A stretch of 64,000 bases of DNA from Azorinus chamasolen (GCA_963576725.1 OY755252.1:57503985-57567984); one strand, 5' to 3'; counted from the stretch's first letter, positions 9,701-20,979 are shown. The notes: generated from the letters alone by a model not told the origin. Numbers and translations are program-made.

Positions 9701-10832
9701 CTTTATAAGGCGCGTTTTATTGCCAACTCTAGTTGTTGTACTACTTCTAAATTATCTAAACTGTTGAAACCCTGTCTTACTACGATCAAAGAACATTATG
9801 TCTCTACACTCTATGCTACTCTACCTCACCATCTTATAAAGGATAAACTGATTAAATTAATAGAAAATACATTTGCCAGAGAAAATGAAATGTTCCTTGC
9901 TTGTAATGTTCAACGTTCATTCTTTTCGAATTCAGAAGTTGAACATTACACAGTGTGGACTTGCCGTGATGTTTGTAGATATCTTACCTTTCTTTTAGAT
10001 AATATATTTGTGCGTTATGGGGATACCATATATCGTCAAGTTGTTGGTATACCGATGGGTACAAATTGTGCCCCTCTTGTTGCATAGTTGTTTTTGTATT
10101 GCTATGAGAGGGTTTTTATTCTTAGCTTAAAACCTGATAAACAGGCCGATATTGTTAATGTTTTTAATAAAACTTCAAGGTATTTAGACGATATTTTGAA
10201 TTTGGATAATCCTTATTTTGAAACTATGATTTCTTCAATTTACCCAAAAGAACTGTCTTTAAACAAAGCGAATCAATCTGACATTATAGCTACGTTTTTA
10301 GATTTGAATCTTTCAATCACAAATGACAAAGTTTCGTCCAATATATACTATACAAGAGAAGATTTTAATTTTAAAATTGTTAATTATCCTTTTCTAGATG
10401 GAGATGTGCCCCATTCTACATCTTATGGTGTTCATACTTCTCAACGTATTCGGTTTGCCCGAGCTGTTCTTTACTAGAAGATTTTGGCAGTCGTAATGTA
10501 GTTATAACTGATAAACTTCTTAAGGAAAACGGTTTCTAAATTCTATTATCGAAATTTACCACTCATTAGTAAATACATTTGTATCATTGCAATCTACGGA
10601 CGTTACTGCAACTAGGCATTTCTCAACCAGAATTTTATTGGGATATTATCTACAAACTTAGGAAAGTCGGGGTCATATCCATTTTCATGATTTATTTATA
10701 AAACGCATTAAGCCCTTTAAAAAGAAAGGTTGTGACCCCATTATATTGAAACGCACTGCATGTTTGGTTATTGACCCTTTTACATTCGGTAGCTACGCTT
10801 CCCTCTTTGCTGGCACGATGACAGGCCGATGG
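9701..10832 (+). pseudogene. PLE copy C, palm to C-terminus of RT
   Basis: Continues the gene split at 4747: YKARFIANSSCCTTSKL, LIKDKLIKLIENTFA, TIYRQVVGIPMGTNCAPLVA, RYLDDILNLDN (catalytic YLDD), FLDLNLSI, SYGVHTSQRIRFARA and the C-terminal thumb. It is inactive. About 45 codons are missing between IKEHY and STLYATLP, there is a TAG at 10085-10087 where relatives have Asp, a 1-bp loss near 10465, a deletion near 10530, and the final stop is changed to TAC (10833-10835). Apart from these it is close to copies A, D and E. RT function is known for the family; this copy cannot be active. Confidence 0.8.
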
Positions 10833-11142
10833 TACTACTCTATGATGGTTTACTCTTAAACTCAGATACGGGATGAGCTTACCAGACTCATGTATTACTT
10901 TTCCCCTGGCGTGCCCTTAATGGCTTCTCTGCAGGTGCTCTGACTTCTGCAAAGTCATTGAATACATATTTGAAGGATTTTCACAGTTGTTTTGCTATGT
11001 TTTACATATAATCATGTGTGTACCGTCTTCTATGTTGTGGGTAAGTCCGGCGGGGATACCTATATTTACACTACATGTATTTGTAAAGCTAGGGTGACTT
11101 GAGAGAAGTGTGAGGTTAGGATGTCCGTAAACTGGTTTGTAT
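10833..11142 (+). mobile_element. PLE copy C 3' UTR
   Basis: Same block order as the copy A 3' UTR (hairpin, GCCCTTAATGGCTTCTCTGC, GCAAAGTCATTGAATACATA, GATGTCCGTAAACTGGTTT), then interrupted by an F repeat at 11143. The tail resumes at 11341. Confidence 0.7.
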
Positions 11143-11341
11143 TTTCTGGTCCTTCGGGATAATAAGTTTTGATGTGATTGGTTTTGAAAATTGAATACTG
11201 CTTAAGCCGATGCTCGGGGGCGTGAGTAGTGTTGCACTTTTAATTACTACTCATGAACAGACTCAATAAAACCGTGTCTGCAATTTTCTCTTTTTCATTT
11301 CTACTTTTGCTTTCGAGGGATTACCCATTTTTAGAATATAT
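11143..11341 (+). repeat. F repeat copy 4, inserted in PLE-C tail
   Basis: Starts TGTATTTTCTGGTCCTTC and ends TTTTTAGAATATATT. It lies between GTAAACTGGTTT and AAACCCCCAGTGGTG, which are contiguous in the tails of copies A and D, so it is an insertion. It contains CAGACTCAATAAAACC, but the 3' stem arm has a mismatch (GTGTCTG). Confidence 0.65.
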
Positions 11342-11785
11342 TAAACCCCCAGTGGTGATAATGATACTGACCGTGCGAAGGGCGGTACTTTCTTTGTCAC
11401 CCTTACTTTTGTTTTTTCTTGTGTCTTTGTACGTGTGCTTTTGTTCATGTATGGAATGTTTATCTCTAGTATTGTCCTGTTTTATTGATTTGTCTAAATG
11501 TGAATATTCCTACGTCACTGAAAGGATATATTTAGCTTGGATAAACCTGTGTTTCAAACGTTTTTCACGAGATTCACAATAAATGTACAAGTACTCGAAT
11601 AAGCCAAGTAGGAAAGCTTTTATAAGCGGAAACAATCGATATTAACCGAAGCTATTTATGGCGTGCTCAGCAAGCGTATAATTATTTAGATTTTGACAGG
11701 TTAATAAAACAGGACAATACTTGTGTGCTTGTTGATGTTTTCTGTGGTCATCTCTTGTATGCGTGTGTTAGGGTGTGTAGTGTGA
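11342..11785 (+). mobile_element. PLE copy C tail, split by a small MITE
   Basis: AAACCCCCAGTGGTG, ACTGACCGTGCGAAGG and TTTGTCACCCTTAC match the other tails up to about 11467. GT-rich tail sequence (TGTGTGCTTGTTGATGTTTT) resumes at 11722. The intervening 254 bp is listed separately. Confidence 0.65.
11468..11721. mobile_element. 254-bp MITE with 19-bp perfect inverted ends
   Basis: The left end AGTATTGTCCTGTTTTATT is exactly complemented by AATAAAACAGGACAATACT at 11703-11721. The flanks join to give a normal PLE tail. There is no coding capacity. I cannot fix a target duplication, so the superfamily is open. Confidence 0.7.
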
Positions 11786-12190
11786 CAGCGTAATGCAGTT
11801 CAAAAGTAATGCTGAAAACTTCCAATGGAGCTTTCATCATTATTTTAGACCTGCATAAGGCTGTGAACTTGTGAAATTATCCAGATTAGATATCGGGTGA
11901 CTCGAACCTCTGTTATCTCCAAATACTTCGTATATTCCATTCGAGATATCGAAGTTCAACTGTAGCCTCTATTCAGTAAGCCGTTATTGCTTATTTTTTA
12001 TAATGTATCCCGTTGGAGCTCTCAGCATTACTTTAGACATGCATTAAGCTGTCACATGTGTTTCTAGATTTGTGTAGTGATTCGTTTTAGAACAAGTCTG
12101 TATTGTAAATTTTGGAAAGACCGAACTGTTAGTTCGACCTAACCCGAAGTTCGAGTTATCCGAGTTCGAGATATCGAAGTTCAACTCTCA
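11786..12190 (+). repeat. Two 3' halves of the CAGTTGAACTTCG foldback MITE
   Basis: Each half carries the block TTTAGAC(C/A)TGCAT(T)AAG-CTG and ends in GAGATATCGAAGTTCAACT, at about 11964 and 12187. Intact relatives are at 55040-55371. Internal parts are decayed (GATAACTCGAA-type motifs survive). Confidence 0.55.
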
Positions 12191-12606
12191 TTCAACTTAC
12201 CTTGTTGCCTTTGTGGAGGATACCGTCCGCTATCTTGTAAGTAACGTCCCATATAAAGTACACCTAAACATGCAAAACAACTCCTTAACATACATATAGG
12301 GCATGTTGCGAGTAGTCATTTCGTACAATTTGATACTAAACGAGTCTGAAAATATCTAAAAATGGTCTCTCGCTCGCTTAATAACATTTTCCAAGACGCG
12401 TTTAATATCAGTTGTACAAAATAACTACGAGCATCATATCGTTTTTATCACATAACTCATTTCGACTAAACTGCCGTCTTTGGCAGGTCCTACATGTATA
12501 GTTCTACATGTCGTCGTGGTGTTTCTACATAACGTCACATCGTAGGTAATATACATGTAGATAAATATTATACTGCAAAGTAAAATCCTCGACTTTGGTC
12601 AATTAG
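12191..12606 (+). other. No gene recognised
   Basis: No motif or repeat family is identified. Base composition begins to include more CpG toward 12700. Confidence 0.3.
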
Positions 12607-12948
12607 TCATAGATATAAAATGATGTTTCCCTCAAATTTCTGATATATATACGGAGCCATCAGCAACAATGGAATTTCCCATCGCTTCCTTACTACAACA
12701 AACAAATGGCCGACCGGTATCACTTCGTCGATTCGATCGAAACAACCGCTCTCCAACGAAATAACTAGTCTGGCGCGGAACAAATTAATCCACAGAAAAA
12801 AAATATTGTTAGAGTTGTTGTATAACAATGTAAACTGTTTTACATCTATAGCAACAGAAGTCCGATACGTGGCGAAGGTCTTATTCTGCTCCGTGGCTGC
12901 AAATATTTTCAAAGTGCTGGTGCACGTACCGATTAGCCCCAAAATCAT
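12607..12948 (-). CDS. Unassigned 113-residue ORF in a CpG-rich patch
   Basis: From ATG (12948-12946) it reads MILGLIGTCTSTLKIFAATE and ends in TAA at 12607-12609. The N-terminus is mildly hydrophobic; residues ~50-60 (NIFFLWINLF) could be a short membrane segment. I recognise no family. The surrounding 12700-13030 has many CpG pairs (TCGTCGATTCGATCGAAAC, GAATCGAATCGGGCGAGG twice in tandem), unlike the CpG-poor flanks, which can mark an unmethylated promoter or first exon. A plus-strand ORF (12806-13234) overlaps it antisense and is equally unassigned. It may be an exon, an old transposon ORF or chance. Confidence 0.2.
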   Translation of the reverse strand: MILGLIGTCTSTLKIFAATEQNKTFATYRTSVAIDVKQFTLLYNNSNNIFFLWINLFRARLVISLESGCFDRIDEVIPVGHLFVVVRKRWEIPLLLMAPYIYQKFEGNIILYL

Positions 12949-13259
12949 CGCTTTCACAAAGACAATCCTCGCCCGATTCGATTCCTCGCCCGATTCGATT
13001 CAGAGTTTATTTATTCACATTCACAGTACACGTACCGGTAAAGTGCAGTCTAGCCGCTCATTCCATCGTCAATTTTCTGAATTGTATAAAACCGTCATTT
13101 TCACGTCATCTAAAGACGTCAGAATTGCGCCATACCCTCAATTAAATTTAACCGGCCTCATGCTGAAAAATACTGTCTGCTCAATTTCTGATGTGCTGAA
13201 AGTTTTATTAACGTCTGATTCTTTAATCCGTTGAGAAACTATAGCACCTGGTATATCTA

Positions 13260-13679
13260 TTTCTATCCCCAAAATGTATCAAGCAGATAATTACACGGGT
13301 TTCTAGGGTCGCAGAGCAATATTGGCCCTTAACCCTTTACCCAATAGCCAAACCTCCAAACCCTTATCTTACACCGATATAGGTAAGCTTTATCCGATAA
13401 TCAATAACCAATATCTATGTGGTAAGCGTAACACACTCTCACCAATACAGTTTATTGGAAATATTGTAAATTAGTTTGAATCTGACACCTGTCATATTCA
13501 ATCCCATATAAATGCATTTATGTTTACCATTATCACTATAGTGTAAATAAAAAGTTTTTAGGGAATTAAATTCTCTTTTTGATGGTGTATTTTTCATGCA
13601 ATTTGAAGTATGTATAAGCACAGTACACGGGGTTAAAACGAGGCAAGTCAATATATTTTCAGAACTTTATTATAATTGA
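13260..13679 (+). other. No gene; one TTAA-MITE-like end
   Basis: TTAA-CCCTTTACCC at about 13325-13338 resembles one end of the TTAA hairpin elements, but the partner end is not found. Otherwise nothing is recognised. Confidence 0.3.
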
Positions 13680-14234
13680 CAGGGCCGTATCCAGAGACGA
13701 AAAAGCACCGAGGCAAACCTTTTGTAAAGAGTAGGGGGTGGGGGTCCGGGGGCATGCTCACCCGGAAAAAGTTTTTTTGAGTGTGGGATTTGACGTATAT
13801 CTGGGGTGTTGTTTTCTTAAAAATGCAAGCTTAAAAAATGTGAATTATTGTACTAAACGGACAACATTTAGCAAAAGAAATAATATTATTCTGGACATGG
13901 CATTTAATTCAACCGATTTATCAAGCATTACAACCATTCTTGTTTTCAAATGCTATATTTATTCTGCGCCTGCCTGCACTGTCCCACATCTGCAAAAATT
14001 AAGTATATCGATAGACATAACATGTCCATGAATATGCATTAGAGCTATGTAAATATACGTTCTTCTACCATTGTACAAAATCCTAAACCAAGTTTTAAGT
14101 CTACGCAAAGCGCTAAAACGAACAGGAACCTACTGGTAGCAATATCAACAGTTTTAAAATAACCGAAATGTTCGTAGTTTGTTTTGCTCTATGAAAGTCA
14201 TGAACAACAGTGGTCCTACAAAGCCTACAACTTC

Positions 14235-14460
14235 CAGGGGCGGCTCCAGGATTTAGTGTTGGGGGTGGGGGTTGGCGTAAACGTGAAATGTAAGCTGGGG
14301 GTCGAGGGGCCGCAAATGCTCCCTGTTGGGCCCAGGGGGACAAAGCCCCCTCGGAAGCTCCTTGAATTTAATGAATTTGAATGCTTAGACAAGCACTCCT
14401 CGCGTATGTCGAGCATTATGTGCTTAGATCAAAGTAAAATGCTAAAAGTGCATGGTATTT
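14235..14460 (+). mobile_element. Second hAT-like left end
   Basis: CAGGGGCGGCTCCAGGATTT is a typical hAT terminus, followed by G-rich GGGGGTGGGGGTTGGC and CCCAGGGGGACAAAGCCCCC. A possible right end is GGGGGTCGTACACCCCC near 17313-17360, but the pairing is uncertain. Confidence 0.4.
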
Positions 14461-15636
14461 TATAAACAGTACATATGGATCGATTTAGCCAGAGGAAATG
14501 ATATAACGAAGCCCGCACCGAAGACAAGGGCCAAGTGCCGAAGGCAGGAAGGAGGAGAGAGCACGAGAGGAAACATAACCCCTTCTCGTCGGTGTCGGGG
14601 AGGTCTTCCCCGAGAAAAGTTTGGAAATTCCGTGTGCTTCGGTGGTTTCTGGTGATGTTTGGATGGACTTTTCATTCATTAAATGTTGACCATTTCAGGA
14701 AATTTGTTTGGTAATTGGAGAAGATCTAAGATATTGACCAAGCTGAATACATGATTTCATTGAACTTATTAATTATATCAGCCACGCTGAAGGACAAAGA
14801 GTATAGAACACAGTCTGTCACTTTCTAACAGTCTCACGATCCCCTAACAAATTGCATTTATTTATTTTCATTTATACTAAACTGCAGCCTAGGAGGATGT
14901 CTTGTTGCTAGTGCTGAAACGGTCACTGGAAATTTGTAACCGGTTAATCGGAACTATTAATCGCGATTTACCGGTTAATCGGAGTTCAGTCACACAATCA
15001 TTAAAACCTGGGTACACCATAAGTCTTTGGTTTAGACATATTTTATTTGTATTTATTTGCATGAATATTGTACAAACACAAAGGAAAAGGGACACGACGG
15101 CAAAATTGCTTATTGGGTTCCTCTCCCAACACCGTATCATGATCATCTACACTCGCTTTATACAGAACTGAATGCAAGGTATTAAACTAGAATAATTGCA
15201 ATGAAATAACCAAATCAGTTATTTCAGCAGAATATGCCACGTAAATCTCTGTACTAAAATGCGACTGCATATATCAACATAGGATGAAAGAGCTGTGAAA
15301 ATGACCATTGTTATTATGGATATAATTTATGCTCATAATTATCACTTGGTTGGTAATATTGATAAGTTTCTGCGCACAGGAAATGTCACAGATGTTCAAA
15401 CTTCAATTACATGTATTTCTGCATTGTTTACAACTATCAGCTGAGTGTACAGTACAGTTAATTGCCCTGGCTGCAGATACCGTCTCAAAATACTACGTAC
15501 GATCGTATGCATGTATTGCGGGAAGCGCTCAGGCTTGTGTTATGCATAAACCGAGCGTGACATCAAACTTGAGAAAATAACTTGAATTTTGATGACATAT
15601 TTTATAATTATAACGTCTTATCATAATCAAGTGATT

Positions 15637-15770
15637 CTAGGACAATTGCCCCCCGGACACTTGTCCCCGGACCTTTGCCCCCCTATTTGAGCATGGGCGG
15701 ACTTTTGCCCCTCTGGTGTTTTGGCTTGGGCGGACATTTGCCCCCCCCCCCCCTTTTGGTCTTGAGAGCA
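15637..15770 (+). repeat. GGACA-(A/C)TTG-CCCCCC tandem block
   Basis: Four to five diverged units of GGACAATTGCCCCCC type in a row (15639, 15654, 15669, 15697, 15732), ending in a run of 14 C. Similar arrays occur in mollusc repeats, from memory. It is inside the nested hAT. Confidence 0.6.
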
Positions 15771-16149
15771 CATGTATTGTGTGACTCGATCTAAGAAAAC
15801 CCATAGAAATTCCATAGAGATTCATTAGAAAATGCTCTAATACAGAAATGTAGCTATTTTAAATAATTGCTTAGATCTAAATTGTGTAAATTACTTTTTG
15901 TTTTTAAATCGGTAATTTTGTATTCAAATAAAAAACAGATGTATATTACCTCCAGAGCTTGTTTTATTTATTGTGGAAAATTGTGTCGGTTGAATCAAAG
16001 TCAGCAAAAGTCGTAGTTTTCAAACAAATATTTATCATAAAGCTAAGCCGACATGAATTGCGTAATGTTAGAATTTTTCACTACCTTTAGGCTAGTCAAA
16101 CCCCTAATCCAATTAACACTTGCCATGTTTTTAACACATAACAACATAA

Positions 16150-16411
16150 TGACAATAAGTGAAAGGTCACGTTCTGATGCATACACCTTTGTGTGTTAAA
16201 ACAATAAATACGGCTGTCAGTGTTTTCAGAAAATGAAAGGTCACCGTTTTCAGAAAATGAAAGGTCACGTTTGATGTCGCAGAATCATTTGATTTCGAAC
16301 ACACTGTTTTCTGCATATTTATAACCTCTGTGTTTACAATTTTTGCAAATGGCTGCCGAATTTAATACTGAGGATATTTACACGCATCAAATCATTGCAA
16401 AAAAGGTAAAT
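16150..16411 (+). other. Promoter / first-exon-like segment inside the hAT
   Basis: Three AAATGAAAGGTCAC-like units (about 16160, 16230, 16255; AGGTCA half-sites), TATTTATAA near 16315, ATG at 16349 and a 19-codon frame (MAAEFNTEDIYTHQIIAKK) ending exactly at AAG|GTAAAT, a strong splice-donor match. No second exon is visible before the element ends. It could be a remnant of the transposase 5' exon, a captured host exon, or chance. Confidence 0.3.
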
Positions 16412-17743
16412 AGAGGCCTCAATTAAACACGTTTGTAAAAGCTTGGGAAACCCCACGCATGATTAGTTGATATTTGAAGGTAATTTTTATATATAAACAC
16501 TGTGTTGTTTTAAATGCCCAACTTCCTGTAAAATGTTTTACGGATGCTGATGATGCAAAAAATGACCAAAGGTCCGTTTTTTAAAGTTTTTTGAATTACT
16601 ACAGATGAAAAGAATAAAATTGATCGGTTTTATGTACTAAATAGAACAACCAACAAATAAAATAGTTTTGAAACAATACATATACTTCAACCATTTTATT
16701 GAACATGAAAACAAATTTAAAAGTCTTTTTATGACTGTTGTAGCCTTTATCACTCTACTAGCAAACTAAGGAAAGTAACCAGTCCAGTTAACCTGTTACG
16801 GATTTTGTAACCGGTTAATCGTCATATCGTAAACGGTTAACCGGGCAATAATTTCAGCACTTCTTGTCGCATATAGAGATTTATAACATCCTTGATATCT
16901 ATGCCAATATATTAATGCCAGTGCATTACATGTAAATTTATTTATTTCCATCGCGGACCTTTAATTGTTTTTTATATGTTTTAATACAAAGTTAGCTCTC
17001 TCTACAGACCTGGATGTAGATCTAACTGAAGTAAGTAACATCATGTGCAAGATGGTGTATATGTTTGGATACATAAGCCGACAAACATTTTGCTACGTTT
17101 GAATCGCAAAATACGATTTGAAAAACGGGTTGAGAGTCTAAACTATGTACCGATTGTGAATAGATATTAACGCAAATATGAGTGATGAATTATCCATACA
17201 TATGATGATATGAATTGCGCGTATGGCGCGCAGAAAAAAAGACTTTTAATTTATTGTAGAAAGATACACAAATGAATTTCAGGGGCACAAACTACTTTAC
17301 TTTGGCGATTTTAGGGGGTCGTACACCCCCCTCCCCCTTCCTACATACTCCTTCGATCCGCCTATGCCTCCAACAATCCGCAGCATTTCCGTATCAATTA
17401 ACGTGACCGAACGGCCATTATAAAGACCGATTCGGCATTGATAAGTTTCCAGATCAGCCATGTTTATCTGCACAGCGCTGAAACTGGTATGCGTGTATAA
17501 AATCTAGCAATGACGTTGCACATTCTAAGACATAATTACACTAATTACTGTACAGTATACATGTACTTCTAGCAGAGGTCATACGTGAAGGAATGGATGG
17601 ATGAATGAATAGAGCTTAAGCGATTTTGATACGTTTTCAGAAAATTGCTTGATTTTGTGTATTTGTAATTTCTGAAATTTTCACCGAGGCACTTTTTCAC
17701 CGAGGCAAGTGCCTCGGTGTGCCTCAGCGTGACTACGGGCCTG

Positions 17744-18200
17744 ATTAACCTTAAAATCTCAGCTAAATATGTCCGGAACAGTAACCTATCGCCTGCTATT
17801 CAAAATAAAGTATAATTTCCAAACAGGCTTGATCCAGATCAGACGCTGAGTAAATAATTCCTTCATTCATTCAGCGCGGGCCCAGATCATACAGCGAGTA
17901 ACTCAGCGCCGGTTCGGTATCCACGCTTGGATCGATATCAGACGCTGAGAGACTCATTTCAGTCATTAAGGTTAGATCCAGATCAGAAGTAGAGTATCTC
18001 TGTCTGATCTGGATCTAGATCCAAACATTGATTTAGATCAGATACTGAGTAACTCGGCATCGGACCGGGGTCAAAAAATTGATCTAAATTAGATTCGTGG
18101 TAACTGGGTGTCTGATCTGAATCCAATTATATATCCAGATTAGATGTTGAGTTTTCCGGTGCCTGATCCAGATCTAAGGTATTGAACCCGTCCAGGTTAG
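17744..18200 (+). repeat. Decayed GATCCAGATCAGACGCTGAG hairpin copies
   Basis: Five or more fragments of the type GATCCAGATCAGACGCTGAG (17830, 17890, 17940, 17985, 18040, 18130) in both orientations. They resemble arms of the TTAA hairpin families but without intact stems. Confidence 0.45.
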
Positions 18201-18411
18201 GGCCTGGCTCCAAAACGAATACCGCCACCTGAAAAAAAATAACCGGAAGACAAATTTTATCTGCATGTTCACTGAACTAAATGAATGAAACTGTTTCTCT
18301 ATCATGAAATTCCGACGCATATAAATTATGCTATTTATTGTTCTTTGAAACTTTTTCCGTTTTTATAATGCATTTGAGTCGGGCACACGGAAAATGGAGA
18401 ATGTGTTGCAT

Positions 18412-18592
18412 TTCAAACAGTGTAGACTCGGATCAGCTGCATCTCACACGCAGCATCTGCTTCACACTGTTTGTAAATCACCAGAATCGGCATTATTTAT
18501 TCCAGTGGCCCAGCAAGCAGTGTAGATCCTGATCAGACGCCGCGTGGGAAAAGCGGCTGCTGATCTGGGACTACACTGTTTACAATCTCCCA
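18412..18592 (+). repeat. Two degenerate A/D-type hairpins
   Basis: CAAACAGTGTAGACTCGGAT ... CTTCACACTGTTTG (18415-18474) and GCAGTGTAGATCCTGATCAG ... CTGATCTGGGACTACACTG (18518-18588). The second keeps the CCTGAT/CCAGAT stem mismatch described in the findings. Confidence 0.55.
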
Positions 18593-19374
18593 ACCCACTT
18601 TTCCTGATATTTGTCTATTAATCGAGATTATGCATTAATCGAGATTTAGTTCCTGATCCGAGTCTACACAAATTCAGTTTTTTGCATTATGGTAAATTTT
18701 GATGTAGATGAGACGCCACGTAGCTTGTCATTTCATCCAGATCAAAACTGAGTGGCGCTTATGAACGAATCATTCGTTCTATATCAATTCAGACAGTTTG
18801 GATCTCGATAAAAAATGTCGGCGTCCACGCGAGATCCTAATTGTTTGACATTTATGAATGAATTCCTAGACATTATTCGTTTGAATGGTTAAATTGGTTG
18901 ATTAGCTAAGTTATTTGATTGATATTGCTATCTACCCTCTAATCGAATTATACTTACGAAAGTTTTATTGCCCAATATCCACCGGTGTGTTTTGAGGTTG
19001 ACAACGGGTTCCCCATGTGTTATTTCAGCCCCAAGGCAAGTCGCGCGTGATTTACGGAGTTCCGAATAGTCATTGGTCAATTATATTTAACATATTTATA
19101 TTTAGAATTTGACCTTGGCGACAGTGGAAAATTTTCGTGTGATCATTTATCGGCAAAGTTCGTACTTTCCGAATAATGACGAATAGTATTATACCCATGT
19201 CTTACGATGATCACCGACCATATAAAAAATATACCACTCGACTTCAGCCTCGTTGTTTGCAATATTTTTCTTTAGTAACACTATTATTAGATTTGGGATT
19301 TCAGAAGATATATTAACACACTTTAAATGTGTAGACATCCAGATACAGAAATTTAACTAGAAAATTGAGATATT
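18593..19374 (+). other. No gene recognised
   Basis: Only weak hairpin-arm remnants (GTAGATGAGACGCCACGTAG near 18703). Confidence 0.3.
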
Positions 19375-19535
19375 AGCAGGTAAATATTGGACTCGCTCAA
19401 AACCGCTTATACACGGTACTGCATAAACCCGCGGATACCCGCTTCTATCAGGGAATAAGCAAAGTCGCTTTATCTCGCGTCTATCAGGTGATAAGCAAAC
19501 TCGCGATTTCTAGCGCGTATAAGGTAAAGGGTTAA
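19375..19535 (+). repeat. TTAA-type element, right half
   Basis: Ends GGTAAAGGG-TTAA (19532-19535), like the TTAA MITEs. Upstream are repeats of (GA/GG)ATAAGCAAA(G/C)TCGC with GCTTCTATCAGGG / CGTCTATCAGGTG. The left boundary is not found. Confidence 0.4.
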
Positions 19536-19890
19536 TTAAAACGACTCTAATTAACTGCTACAAGTATTAAACTTTGCAGTATAATAAAATCGTTATGCAG
19601 ATTATTGACGGGGTATCTGATTTTTAATTCCCTGCTGAGGAAAATATATGTATCTCTCGCCTAACGGCTTGGGCAACATCATTTTCATCAGGTAATACAA
19701 ATTCACACACACCGCCAATGATATGTGATTAGTATATGTACTGGAATAAAGTGGGGATGTTGTAATGGAAACCAAATAGAAACAGGCAATGTTATTATAA
19801 TAATATTCATTGAACTCATGTGTAACATGTTGTGAAGGAAATAATTGCATTCAATAAATGGTAATTTAATTCTAGATGCAGTTGCAATAT
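19536..19890 (+). other. No gene recognised
   Basis: AT-rich, no repeat family identified. The F-repeat leader starts at about 19891. Confidence 0.3.
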
Positions 19891-20178
19891 TTATAATCTT
19901 CACAACAGCAGGTGTTAAGTGTTTGTGTTGTGTGGCGGCCGTAAAAGGTCGCCCGTACTTCATTCTCAGTATTGTTATACCTTCTGATCCTTCGAGATCA
20001 TGTATTTCAGTACGTCTTGTTCTGAAAATTGAATACCGCTTAAGCCGGTGCTAGTGGGCGTGAGCAGTGTTGCACTTTCAATTACTGTTCATGATCAGAC
20101 TCAATAAAACCGAGTCTGCAATTTTCTCTTTTTGTGTTGCAATTTTTGCTCTCGAGGATCATCTCCCTTTAGAATTTA
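19891..20178 (+). repeat. F repeat copy 5 with leader segment
   Basis: Has the same leader as copy 3 (ATAATCTTCACAACAGCAGG, GTGGCGGCCGTAAAA), then TGTTATACCTTCTGATCC to CTCCCTTTAGAATTTA. The AATAAA hairpin CAGACTCAATAAAACCGAGT is intact. Confidence 0.6.
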
Positions 20179-20402
20179 TCTCTAACTTAAAAGGACTATC
20201 GTTTTAACAGGAATTTGAGTTATCAGATTTCTAATCCGGACAATGAGGAGCTTTCCTGAAGAAACGTTCAGCATTACTTTAGACCTGCATTAAAGCTGCC
20301 ACGTGTATTTCTAACATTTCACGGCAATCCTGTTTTCTAAAATTTGGAAGTTCGAGCTAATCTACTGTATATTGAGCCATAATTAATGCATATATCACAG
20401 AA
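20179..20402 (+). repeat. Fragment of CAGTTGAACTTCG-type MITE
   Basis: AGCATTACTTTAGACCTGCA followed by TTAAAGCTGCCACGTGTATT matches the centre of the TA foldback family (55042-55369). Both ends are lost. Confidence 0.45.
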
Positions 20403-20487
20403 TTGTATAACTTAAATCACGCGATGCGATTGCAGGTAGAACTTACAAGATATCCGTTGAGCAATGTAGTGTTCATTGCTGCCAAAA

Positions 20488-20590
20488 CAGATAAACAATT
20501 TGCAAACAGTGTAGACCCAGATCAGACGGCTCCTGTAGATGCAGACTGTTCAGATACTGTTCTATTCGCTTATACAATAATCTATATCTG
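20488..20590 (+). repeat. Degenerate A-type hairpin
   Basis: GCAAACAGTGTAGACCCAGA then TCAGACGGCTCCTGTAGATG. The right arm is mostly eroded (CAGATACTGTTCTATTCGCT). Confidence 0.5.
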
Positions 20591-20979
20591 ATGATACTGC
20601 TTTACCAAAACTTTCATGTTCATGAATGATAAGTAATATATATCTGATTATACAGCTTCTGCGATTGAATGTCATCCCAAGAAAATAGATCTCCCACAAT
20701 CGGGGTTTTAAGTGGGGTCAAATCATACAAATAGTTTGACCTGATGATGGCATGCGATATACTTTTTACCTAACAATCATAAGCATCGTATATCCATTTT
20801 GTTTGTCAAAGGATAACAGTACATGGAATATGGCCAAGAGGATTTTAGTTGGACTTAAAGTATGGTTAAAAGGTAAATCTAACTTCATAATAAACTTATG
20901 TTGGAATGCTACAAGTCCCTTCCAAAAAAGTATAAGTATATCCATACCGAGTATTCCACCAATTTTAGCATACATAAGA
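20591..20979 (+). other. No gene recognised
   Basis: Short overlapping frames on both strands; no motif. Confidence 0.3.

Larger units (their letters stand above)
14909..16862. mobile_element. Nested hAT element with 8-bp target duplication
   Basis: The left end TAGTGCTGAAACGGTCACTG is followed by repeated ACCGGTTAATCGG motifs. The right end has AACGGTTAACCGGGCAATAA then TTTCAGCACTT. The flanking octamers are CTTGTTGC (14901-14908) and CTTGTCGC (16863-16870), one mismatch apart, as expected for an aged hAT duplication. Length 1954 bp, no transposase frame, so it is non-autonomous. It contains a C-rich repeat and an exon-like segment (separate entries). Confidence 0.65.
13680..17743. mobile_element. 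Outer hAT-like element, carrying nested insertions
   Basis: The left end CAGGGCCGTATCCAGAGACG continues to CACCGAGGC. The right end is GCCTCAGCGTGACTACGGGC CTG, whose complement begins CAGGCCCGTAGTCACG. CAGGG-type ends with a GGGGGTCCGGGGGC-like subterminal block (13740) are usual in animal hAT elements. The flanks ATAATTGA and ATTAACCT do not match, so the duplication is lost. No transposase is readable. At least one further hAT element is nested inside (14909-16862). Confidence 0.55.

Noticed and set aside
12806..13234. 142-codon plus-strand frame
   Set aside because: Overlaps antisense with another equally weak frame; no recognised motif, so not annotated as a gene.
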